This document shows, piece after piece, positions 1-6,032 of a stretch of 10,428 nucleotides of DNA. This DNA comes from an uncultured Sutterella sp. GTDB lineage: Bacteria > Pseudomonadota > Gammaproteobacteria > Burkholderiales > Burkholderiaceae_F. Below the pieces are notes generated by a model. The model made no database searches, was not told the DNA's origin, and worked only from the letters and a program-made list of their open reading frames with translations. How positions within the stretch are numbered: position 1 is the first letter of the stretch; each line of letters begins with the position of its first letter. Position numbers and translations under genes: made by a program. The stretch spans positions 1 through 10,428 of the forward strand of contig USCE01000033.1 in assembly GCA_900553105.1 (NCBI GenBank), written 5' to 3'.

Positions 1-40
1 GAGCCTTATCGTCGGCAGCTCAGATGTGTATAAGAGACAG
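1..40 (+). other. Nextera (Tn5) sequencing adapter, not genomic
   Basis: Positions 22-40 are the 19-bp Tn5 mosaic end used in Nextera libraries. Positions 9-21 are the read-1 adapter arm with one base missing: GCAGCTC where the standard arm reads GCAGCGTC. Positions 1-8 read GAGCCTTA, which from memory matches the Nextera XT v2 index S521. The contig therefore begins in an i5 index. The same sequence returns inverted at the right end. This stretch should be trimmed; biological sequence starts at about 41. Confidence 0.97.
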
Positions 41-1195
41 ACTCTGTTTCAAACGCTGTCTCAAGAGGCGCATAACTATCACTATATTTTGATTGAAGGC
101 ATGCCCGGTGTGGGTAAGGCGACACTCGTGGAGTCTGTATTTCGTGATTTGTCTCGTCTGGACTTAAACGACTTGCATCCGAGAAACTTAGCCACAACCC
201 AACCAGCAGTCTTTTTTGAAGTCTACGGGAAAAGTCTCGTGATCGAGCACATTGAGTATGCTCCCGATTTAATTGATTTCCTCCCCGCTCCTGAAGACGG
301 TGTCTTTATCGTGATGACGGGCTACTTGCCAGAGGATAAAAAGGTGAAGTTGTTGCAAAGCGGCGCGGCTAAAGTCTATCGACTGATGCCCTTGTCTCAA
401 CGTGAATTGGCAGGGACTAATGCTCTTCCCTTTGGCAAGGCACATATTCCGATTACGATGAGCTATCCGACCGTGGGCTTATTCGATACGATTCGAAACG
501 GCTTTTTGCTTCGGCCCAATGCCATGGTCAGTAACAGTGCCTTTTACGAAACGTGGTTGGCTGATTTCTTTAATCAGCACGTCAGGGGAGTTTTGCGAGT
601 GGCTAAAGACACACATTTTTACGCTTACATGAAAGCGTTAGCGGCAGCCAACATGCAAGAAATCAACCACTTCCAATTAGCCAAGCAAGCTCGCATTAGC
701 TACGGAACGGCCATGTATTGGACACGCTTTTTAATCGAAAGCGGCGTCGTATTTGAAGTCCCGAGCCTTAAGCTTGCGACCCGTCGTCAGGTCAAGCGAG
801 CTAAAGTGGCCTACACCGACACGGGTCTTTTATGTCACTTGCTCGACATTCGTGACTCGCAGGCATTACTGTCAAGTGCATACTATCCTGGGATCTTTGC
901 CGGTTTTTGTGCCGCTGAAATCATGAAAGGCTACTTCGCATACGGGCTGGAAGCGCCGCTTTACTTTTATCGGGACACGGCGCGCCGGCACATCGAACTT
1001 GTGATTGCGCGACCCGAATCACTCTTACCACTGGCTTTTTTATCGAAGCGTTGTACGCCGATGCGTGTGGCTATTCGGGAAATGGATGTATTGATTCGCA
1101 TGGGAGAGCGACGCGATGATCCAGTCTTTATCAGCGATGCAACCGAAACCGTGGATCAAACCGCCTATGCTATTGTCTCAGCTTCTAACCTTTAA
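41..1195 (+). CDS. AAA_14/DUF4143-family ATPase, 5'-truncated, degenerate motifs
   Basis: The frame is open from the adapter junction, so the true N-terminus is missing. The ATG at 26 lies in the adapter and would add a false MYKRQ peptide. Numbering from that ATG, a P-loop lies at residues 25-33 (GMPGVGKAT), a Walker-B-like strand at 71-80 (LVIEHIEYAP), and a sensor-like TGYL at 98-101. A helical and winged-helix-like middle follows at about 175-260. The C-terminal part (about 260-325) has family-like segments: YTDTGLLCHLL, FAGFCAAEIMKGYF and LYFYRD. This order matches AAA_14 plus DUF4143 proteins, which are often about 380-450 aa, so only a short N-terminal piece seems lost. Key residues differ from the family pattern: GKTT is GKAT, and the Walker B DE-I-Q is EH-I-E. 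ATP hydrolysis may be lost. Cellular role is unknown; relatives are often treated as orphan or toxin/antitoxin-adjacent ATPases. Confidence 0.75.
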   Translation, partial: TLFQTLSQEAHNYHYILIEGMPGVGKATLVESVFRDLSRLDLNDLHPRNLATTQPAVFFEVYGKSLVIEHIEYAPDLIDFLPAPEDGVFIVMTGYLPEDKKVKLLQSGAAKVYRLMPLSQRELAGTNALPFGKAHIPITMSYPTVGLFDTIRNGFLLRPNAMVSNSAFYETWLADFFNQHVRGVLRVAKDTHFYAYMKALAAANMQEINHFQLAKQARISYGTAMYWTRFLIESGVVFEVPSLKLATRRQVKRAKVAYTDTGLLCHLLDIRDSQALLSSAYYPGIFAGFCAAEIMKGYFAYGLEAPLYFYRDTARRHIELVIARPESLLPLAFLSKRCTPMRVAIREMDVLIRMGERRDDPVFISDATETVDQTAYAIVSASNL

Positions 1196-1235
1196 TGCGT
1201 TGGCTCGGTACAATGTCATCGTTAACGTCTTCAGT

Positions 1236-1240
1236 AAGGA
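1236..1240 (+). promoter_or_regulatory. Ribosome binding site of the small lipoprotein gene
   Basis: AAGGA lies 10 bases before the ATG at 1251 and supports that start over the shorter overlapping frame that opens at 1285. A TACAAT at 1209-1214 could be a -10 element, but no good -35 is visible, so I do not call a promoter. Confidence 0.55.
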
Positions 1241-1250
1241 CTTTTGAAAA

Positions 1251-1637
1251 ATGCGCTTAATGACGATTGTCTCCGCTTCTTTAATTGCCGCCACCTTGGT
1301 CGGTTGTGTCTCCACGGGGAATCCTCAACAGAAATCTTTCCGAGAACTCTCTACGAACACTTATGAGATCAAACTTATGCAACCCTGGGTCAAGCAAGAG
1401 ATTGAGGTTCGAGACCATGCGCACCAAATGGCCACGGAGTATTGCCAGTCAAGAAACACCGGCATGCAACCGCTTCAAGCCACAACGCAACGCGCCAAGA
1501 CGCCCGATCTTGGCCCTGAAGTTACTTATGTGTTTCGTTGCGTGGGACTGTTAGATGCGCCCAAGCGCGAATACAAGCCCTTGACCATTAAAACGGATTG
1601 GCTCACGGGTGACGAAGACGAAGTCGATATGAAGTAA
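1251..1637 (+). CDS. Small predicted lipoprotein, function unknown
   Basis: A 128-residue protein with a lipoprotein signal peptide: residues 1-18 are hydrophobic and end in LVGC, placing the lipidated cysteine at Cys19. The mature part is hydrophilic, about 110 residues, with two further cysteines (Cys65 in TEYC and Cys97 in FRC) that could form a disulfide in the periplasm. The C-terminus is acidic (GDEDEVD). It starts 55 bases after the ATPase gene on the same strand and ends just before a strong hairpin terminator, so it may be the last gene of that transcript. I do not recognise the family. Signal peptide and lipobox are clear; any role beyond an envelope lipoprotein is unknown. Confidence 0.8.
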   Translation: MRLMTIVSASLIAATLVGCVSTGNPQQKSFRELSTNTYEIKLMQPWVKQEIEVRDHAHQMATEYCQSRNTGMQPLQATTQRAKTPDLGPEVTYVFRCVGLLDAPKREYKPLTIKTDWLTGDEDEVDMK

Positions 1638-1652
1638 TTTTTAGCTATAACG

Positions 1653-1680
1653 CAAAAACCGCCTACCAAGGCGGTTTTTG
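1653..1680. terminator. Bidirectional intrinsic terminator
   Basis: A perfect 12-bp stem (1653-1664 with 1669-1680) encloses the 4-base loop ACCA. The arms carry A5 and T5 runs, so a U-tract is formed on both strands. It sits between the stop of the lipoprotein gene (+) and the stop of the DUF2569-like gene (-) and can serve both. Confidence 0.9.
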
Positions 1681-1681
1681 T

Positions 1682-2284
1682 TTATTGATTTTTGGAGCTT
1701 TCTTTGCCTTTTTGAGCCTTTTGGGCTTGAGCCATTTTAAGTGCGACTTCTACATAGGAGTCTACGGCTTTTGTCCCATAGGTACAAGCCACGCGTTTGG
1801 AAAAGAGGAAATAAAGGGTCCAAAGCATTGCGTAGATACTTGAGCGAAGAACCGCATAAGTTTCAACCGCGATACCAAAGACTATCGAGAGCAACAAAAC
1901 CGAGATAGGTCCTACAACCCACAAAATCACGATAGTATGTTTGACGACAAACGATTCGCGCTTTCGGGCAATAAGCCACAAGCAGTAGCAATAAAGACCG
2001 ATCGTGACGATGGACGGCGAGACGGCCGCCCAATAGATATGGCCTTGAGCACTCATGCTACTGAGCGTACTAGCGGCATTGAAAGCCGTCAATATGATGG
2101 AAAGCGCAATTGTCGCGACAAAGATTAAAAGCCACCCTTCGACTCCGTGCGGGAAATGCGGAATCGGTCGTGCAGCGGGTTTTACTTTGGCGATGGCATA
2201 AATAAAGTACGTAATGCATGCCGTGGGAATCGCCAAAATGCCGAATGCAATGAGCATTTCAGCGGAGAAAAATTCATTAGCCAT
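1682..2284 (-). CDS. DUF2569-like multi-pass membrane protein
   Basis: A 200-residue membrane protein. Hydrophobic segments lie at about 10-32, 51-69, 83-106, 113-136 and 145-161, and the C-terminal tail (about 175-200) is rich in Lys and Gln. Two motifs recall DUF2569: GVEGWLLIF at 47-55, just before the second membrane segment, and LYFLFSKRVACTY at 157-169 after the last. The family is of unknown function in the inner membrane; an N-terminal extra segment (about 10-32) precedes the usual core. It starts 17 bases after the stop of the MerR-type regulator on the same strand, with no clear Shine-Dalgarno sequence, which suggests cotranscription and perhaps coupled translation. Whether it has anything to do with metals is unknown. 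Family call is from motif memory. Confidence 0.65.
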   Translation of the reverse strand: MANEFFSAEMLIAFGILAIPTACITYFIYAIAKVKPAARPIPHFPHGVEGWLLIFVATIALSIILTAFNAASTLSSMSAQGHIYWAAVSPSIVTIGLYCYCLWLIARKRESFVVKHTIVILWVVGPISVLLLSIVFGIAVETYAVLRSSIYAMLWTLYFLFSKRVACTYGTKAVDSYVEVALKMAQAQKAQKGKESSKNQ

Positions 2285-2301
2285 GGGGACGTCTCGAGAA
2301 A

Positions 2302-2781
2302 TTATGCAACAGGAACCGCCTTGTCTTTATGGGCTTCAGGGCGTTTAGTTCGTTTGAGTTTTAAATTTTCACAATTGTGGCAACAAGCCTCTTGGGTGAG
2401 CCCTTCAATAATGCCGCACGGCTCCCCGTTGGCATGATTGCCATGGCAACACAGGGCCAACAGACCTAAGTGTTGTCGCAATTGTTTCAAGGAATCAATC
2501 TGCTCATCAATCTTTTTTAAGTGCGAAGCAATCATGGCATGTACTTTCTCCGCGTCTTCATTTCGACGCGCATCAACATCAATCAAGATTTTGATGTCGT
2601 CAAGACTGATATCGAGGCTTCGGCAGTGCCGAATGAACTGCAATCGACGTAAATGACTTTCGTTATATGCACGGTAGTTGTTAAAACTGCGGGCGGGTTT
2701 GGGGATAATCCCTTGTGTTTCATAAAAACGAATCGTTTCAACAGTAACGCCTGACAGTTTAGCCAATTCTCCAATACGCAT
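2302..2781 (-). CDS. cadR: MerR-family metal-responsive regulator (CadR/ZntR/PbrR type)
   Basis: A 159-residue MerR regulator. Residues 1-70 form the winged helix DNA-binding domain, opening with MRIGELAKLSGVTVETIRFY as in the family. A long dimerisation helix follows (about 80-110), then a Cys-rich metal-binding loop with Cys111, Cys112, His116 and Cys122, close to the CC-x8-C loop of ZntR. A C-terminal CCxxC (Cys133, Cys134, Cys137) adds ligands. Ungapped comparison with remembered Pseudomonas CadR places Ala77 where CadR has the metal ligand Cys77. It is divergent from the metal ATPase gene, and the 104-base gap between the starts has a MerR-type promoter, so it very likely controls that pump. 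A good RBS (AGGAA, about 8 bases before the ATG) supports the start at 2781. Metal specificity (Cd, Zn or Pb) cannot be settled from the sequence; the symbol is a class label. Confidence 0.9.
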   Translation of the reverse strand: MRIGELAKLSGVTVETIRFYETQGIIPKPARSFNNYRAYNESHLRRLQFIRHCRSLDISLDDIKILIDVDARRNEDAEKVHAMIASHLKKIDEQIDSLKQLRQHLGLLALCCHGNHANGEPCGIIEGLTQEACCHNCENLKLKRTKRPEAHKDKAVPVA

Positions 2782-2815
2782 AAGGCATTTTCCTTAGTTG
2801 CATCAAAAAAGACGC

Positions 2816-2846
2816 TTGAGCTTGTAGTGACTATAGGGATTTTAAT
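2816..2846 (+). promoter_or_regulatory. MerR-type promoter/operator of the metal ATPase gene
   Basis: A -35 TTGAGC (2816-2821) and a -10 TTTAAT (2841-2846) are separated by 19 bp, the elongated spacer typical of promoters that MerR proteins activate by DNA distortion. The spacer holds an imperfect dyad, CTTGTAG-TGA-CTATAGGG (2821-2838), closely resembling known CadR/PbrR operators with CTATAG/CTAC half-sites. It lies 40 bases before the ATPase start. Confidence 0.75.
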
Positions 2847-2857
2847 GACAGCATCAA
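2830..2857 (-). promoter_or_regulatory. Candidate promoter of the cadR-like gene, overlapping the operator
   Basis: Read on the minus strand, TTGATG (2857-2852) and TATAGT (2835-2830) are 16 bp apart, and the -10 falls within the operator dyad. A regulator bound there would also repress its own gene, as is known for many divergent merR-type loci. Confidence 0.5.
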
Positions 2858-2872
2858 AATTTGTATAGAGAC

Positions 2873-2877
2873 AAGGA
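2873..2877 (+). promoter_or_regulatory. Ribosome binding site of the metal ATPase gene
   Basis: AAGGA lies 8 bases before the ATG at 2886 and fixes the start of the first HMA domain. Confidence 0.7.
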
Positions 2878-2885
2878 CCCAAGAA

Positions 2886-5609
2886 ATGTTGCACAAACTT
2901 TACATTCAAGACATGTGCTGCGCAGTCGAAGGAAATCAAGCCGTGGATGCTCTAAAAGACATTGCTGGCGTTAACCAGGTGACCTTTAACACGTTAAGGC
3001 GCGAAGTGCATGTACAAAGTGACAATGTCGGAATAAAGGAGTTGCTTGCAGCACTCGATAAAGTTGGTCTGAAGGCCGAAGTGTTGGAGACTGACGAAGA
3101 TGAAAGTCATGAACAAGCTCACAGCCACGAGCATCACAGTGAACACGAACATTGTGCTTGCGGCCATGATCACCACGATCATGATCACCATCATGAACAC
3201 TGTGGATGCGGTCATAAGCACGATCATCCCCATGAAGTGCTCGAAATGCCAGATGATCTGACAGCCGAACAAGATAAAGGACTCACGACGCTTTATATCG
3301 CCGAGATGTGTTGTGCGGTTGAGGGGCAACAAGCCGTCGATGCCTTAAAGAAGCTTCAAGCTGTCGAAGAGGTCACATTTAATACACTAAAGCGCACTGT
3401 AACAGTGAACCATCATTTAGAAGATGTGCGAACGTTAGTCGATACACTTAAGGCTGCTGGCCTTTCAGCGCAAATTCCGCCTGCCACGTCTAAACCCAGT
3501 GGCAAACGACGCATCCGCTTTTCTGTCGAAGGACTCGATAATGATGTTGCTGAACGCCTTGTAAGAAAATCGCTTGAAGTGCTTGAACTCGAAGATCTTC
3601 AAGTGGATCTTCAAACGCATCGCATCTCGGCGCTTATGCCTTCTACTAAGAAGCGCGATGTGATTGATCTCGTAGCTCAAGCCGGTTTTAAGGCTCAAGA
3701 ATTCAAAAGCGGCGCAAAAAACGAAGGTAATCAGTTGCCGTGGACGCGATTGGGTATTGCAGGGGTCTTTGCGTTAGGCAGCGAAATCGTTGAATTTGGC
3801 GGATTTAATGAATACGTCGGTATTACCTGCGCCGTGATCGCCATCGTTTTGGCTGGTCTAGATACCTACCGTCGCGGCCTTTTGGCTCTAACTCACTTCA
3901 ATTTCAATATGAATGCGCTCATGAGCGTGGCAGTCACCGGTGCAGTCATTCTTGGTCACTGGCCTGAAGCGGCCATGGTTATGGTGCTTTTTGAAGTTTC
4001 CGAAGCCATTGAAACACTATCGATTGATCGAGCCCATCGAGCCATTAACGAAGTGCTCAATCTGACGCCCGAAGAAGCCATTGTGATTGACAATCAAGGA
4101 CGGGCTCAGAAGTTGGATGTGGCCGATATTGTCGTCGGCGATGAAATCCGAGTCATGCCCGGCGAACGCATTGCGCTTGATGGTGTAGTGGTCAGCGGTC
4201 AGTCCTCAGTGAACCAATCCGGCATCACGGGCGAGTCCATTCCTGTGGAAAAAAGCGCTGGCGATGAAGTTTTCGGCGGCACTTTAAATCAAACGGGGGA
4301 ACTCGTGATTCGTGTCACAAGCGATGCCAAGCACGGTATCGCAGCCAAGATGCTCGAGGCAGTCGAGGCAGCTAATCAAAACAAAGCTCCGACAGAACGC
4401 TTTGTTGACGTTTTTGCTCGGTACTACACGCCAAGTGTTTTCGCTGCCGCTATTGCGGTGGCCCTCGTTCCCCCGTTGGTACTTGGCTTGGCATGGACGG
4501 AATGGATCTACCGTGCGTTGGTTTTGTTGGTAATTGCTTGCCCCTGTGCGCTCGTTATTTCTACGCCGGTGACTGTTGTTTCGGGGTTGGCTGTGGCTGC
4601 CCGACTTGGTCTTGTGGTCAAGGGCGGCGCCTACTTGGAAGAAGCCCGCAAGTTGAAATTCGTAGCCTTGGATAAGACGGGCACAATTACCGAAGGTAAA
4701 CCGCGTGTGGTGGCAATGCAGGCCTTAAACGGCACAACCTCTCAGGCGTTGTTGGAGATGGCTACCAGCTTGGCCGAACGTAGCAATCACCCCGTCAGTC
4801 TTGCTATTGCTCGCTACGGAGCTGAAAACGGTGCACAGCTATTTGACGTAGAAGACTTCTACACCGAAGTGGGCGCGGGTACCGTGGGCACCATTAACGG
4901 TACACAAATGCGACTGTTTAACCAAAAAGCCTTTATTAAGTCGGGCGGCTTCTTGGATAAAGAAACCATTGATGAGATCACCCGCTATGAAAACGAAGGT
5001 TGCAGTGTGGTGGTTATTGGAGATAAATTCGGCGCATTAGGCTTTTTAGCCGTTGCCGATACACTACGACCCCAAAGTCAAAAAGCGATTGCTGATCTTA
5101 AAGCGCTCGGCGTGACACCTGTGTTGATCACCGGTGACAATAATAAGACGGCTCAACACATGGCCAAAGCCGTCGGCATTGAAATCGTTCGCTCAGAAAT
5201 GATGCCGCAAGACAAACTCGGTGAGATTGAATCCTTGCAAAAGAAGGGTCCAGTCGCGATGGTCGGCGACGGTATCAATGATGCGCCAGCATTAGCACGG
5301 GCTGATATTGGTTTTGCCATGGGACGTCAAGGTTCGGATATAGCTGTTGATGCAGCAGACGTCGCACTGATGGAAGACGATATCGGCAAGATTCCGACCT
5401 TTGTGAAGCTTTCTCGCCTCACGCATAATCGACTGGTACAAAACATCACATTTGCGCTTGGTGTGAAGTTTATCTTCATGATACTGACCTTTATGGGACT
5501 TTCTACGATGTGGATGGCTGTCTTTGCCGATATCGGAACATGTCTGATTGTGGTGGCCTGGGGGTTGTCGCTACTGTCGGTCACCAATCGCCTCAAAAAC
5601 GATAATTAA
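2886..5609 (+). CDS. cadA: Zn/Cd/Pb-exporting P1B-type ATPase (CadA/ZntA type)
   Basis: A 907-residue inner-membrane pump that should export Zn2+, Cd2+ or Pb2+ at the cost of ATP. HMA domain 1 (about 2-66) has CCAVE at 11-15. A His/Cys-rich linker (75-116) has 19 His and 4 Cys. HMA domain 2 (about 133-197) has CCAVE at 142-146. A third HMA-like fold (about 207-272) lacks the cysteines. The core is complete: TGES 448-451 (actuator), the CPC membrane metal site 552-554, DKTG with phosphorylated Asp596, HP 635-636, TGD 749-751, and GDGINDAP 794-801. Lys861 and Asp882 have the same 21-residue spacing as ZntA Lys693 and Asp714, supporting the divalent P1B-2 class rather than copper. The protein is longer than ZntA (about 730 aa) because of the extended N-terminus. 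It is transcribed divergently from the MerR-type regulator and ends before an intrinsic terminator, so it is a single-gene unit. The exact metal is not determined; cadA is a class label. Confidence 0.95.
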   Translation: MLHKLYIQDMCCAVEGNQAVDALKDIAGVNQVTFNTLRREVHVQSDNVGIKELLAALDKVGLKAEVLETDEDESHEQAHSHEHHSEHEHCACGHDHHDHDHHHEHCGCGHKHDHPHEVLEMPDDLTAEQDKGLTTLYIAEMCCAVEGQQAVDALKKLQAVEEVTFNTLKRTVTVNHHLEDVRTLVDTLKAAGLSAQIPPATSKPSGKRRIRFSVEGLDNDVAERLVRKSLEVLELEDLQVDLQTHRISALMPSTKKRDVIDLVAQAGFKAQEFKSGAKNEGNQLPWTRLGIAGVFALGSEIVEFGGFNEYVGITCAVIAIVLAGLDTYRRGLLALTHFNFNMNALMSVAVTGAVILGHWPEAAMVMVLFEVSEAIETLSIDRAHRAINEVLNLTPEEAIVIDNQGRAQKLDVADIVVGDEIRVMPGERIALDGVVVSGQSSVNQSGITGESIPVEKSAGDEVFGGTLNQTGELVIRVTSDAKHGIAAKMLEAVEAANQNKAPTERFVDVFARYYTPSVFAAAIAVALVPPLVLGLAWTEWIYRALVLLVIACPCALVISTPVTVVSGLAVAARLGLVVKGGAYLEEARKLKFVALDKTGTITEGKPRVVAMQALNGTTSQALLEMATSLAERSNHPVSLAIARYGAENGAQLFDVEDFYTEVGAGTVGTINGTQMRLFNQKAFIKSGGFLDKETIDEITRYENEGCSVVVIGDKFGALGFLAVADTLRPQSQKAIADLKALGVTPVLITGDNNKTAQHMAKAVGIEIVRSEMMPQDKLGEIESLQKKGPVAMVGDGINDAPALARADIGFAMGRQGSDIAVDAADVALMEDDIGKIPTFVKLSRLTHNRLVQNITFALGVKFIFMILTFMGLSTMWMAVFADIGTCLIVVAWGLSLLSVTNRLKNDN
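3108..3233 (+). repeat. His/Cys-rich linker coding region with short direct repeats
   Basis: This part of the metal ATPase gene encodes residues 75-116. The peptide HEHC-x-CGH occurs twice (87-94 and 103-110). At DNA level, 15-base units beginning CATGATCACCA stand in direct tandem at 3165-3179 and 3180-3194 with small differences. The stretch is probably an expandable metal-binding tract. Confidence 0.7.
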
Positions 5610-5638
5610 CACTTCCTATTTCCCTCTTTTATCCAAAC

Positions 5639-5671
5639 GGGCCGGCTGTCTCACCGGCCCTATTCTTTTTT
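5639..5671 (+). terminator. Intrinsic terminator after the metal ATPase gene
   Basis: A 7-bp GC stem, GGGCCGG (5639-5645) with CCGGCCC (5654-5660), has an 8-base loop and is followed by TATTCTTTTTT. It lies 30 bases past the stop codon. Confidence 0.85.
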
Positions 5672-5969
5672 CAAATTGGCTTTTTCTTTCCCTCTGACCT
5701 CGGGGCTCACCGCAAAAGGCCATCAATGGAGATCCTTTAGCGGGCAAACAAACTGTATTGAGAATGTTGACTCGATTAATGAGGTACGCTAATTGATTAG
5801 ACAATGTTCAATAATGCAAAAGAAAGGATGGATTGTTTGTTCTGTCCCGTGAGCAAATTTGCTCGCAATAGATAGCACGATTGTATTAAGAGCCTTGAAA
5901 TAGAAAAGACAAGCGGAATTTGCCATAAGTGTCCTTCAGGCAGAAGAACTGATTGGTCAGACAGAAACG
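5672..5969. other. Gene-free part of a convergent intergenic region
   Basis: No credible gene is visible. The one open frame here (5616-5804, minus) runs through the terminator and has no recognisable domain. The region holds a 10-bp stem with one mismatch (5710-5719 with 5734-5743) and a perfect 14-base palindrome GAGCAAATTTGCTC (5851-5864). A TTGACT at 5767-5772 has only a weak -10 partner (GCTAAT, 15 bp away). A small RNA cannot be excluded or supported. Confidence 0.5.
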
Positions 5970-6004
5970 AAAGAGGCGACGCTTTTTATCAGCACCGCCT
6001 CTTT
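5970..6004 (-). terminator. Probable terminator of the DAACS transporter gene
   Basis: A perfect 9-bp stem, AAAGAGGCG (5970-5978) with CGCCTCTTT (5996-6004), has a 17-base loop and lies 28 bases past the transporter stop. The minus-strand trailing sequence is TTTCGTTTC, an interrupted U-tract, so efficiency is uncertain. Confidence 0.6.
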
Positions 6005-6032
6005 GTTATCTTAGTGATAATACGTGATTTTA

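Noticed and set aside
6..197. 63-aa minus-strand frame at the left end
   Set aside because: It runs into the adapter and is antisense to the ATPase gene; its C-terminus is adapter-encoded.
2583..2939. 118-aa minus-strand frame across the regulator promoter
   Set aside because: It overlaps the regulator in another frame, covers the divergent promoters and the pump start, and has no recognisable domain.
3165..3194. CRISPR-like or microsatellite repeat
   Set aside because: The short repeats encode the His-rich linker in frame; there are no spacers.
2994..3332. 112-aa hydrophobic minus-strand frame
   Set aside because: It is the antisense of the His-rich linker: His codons read backward give Met and Val, which imitates a membrane protein.
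5616..5804. 62-aa minus-strand frame after the pump gene
   Set aside because: It reads through the terminator hairpin, has no evident RBS and no domain.
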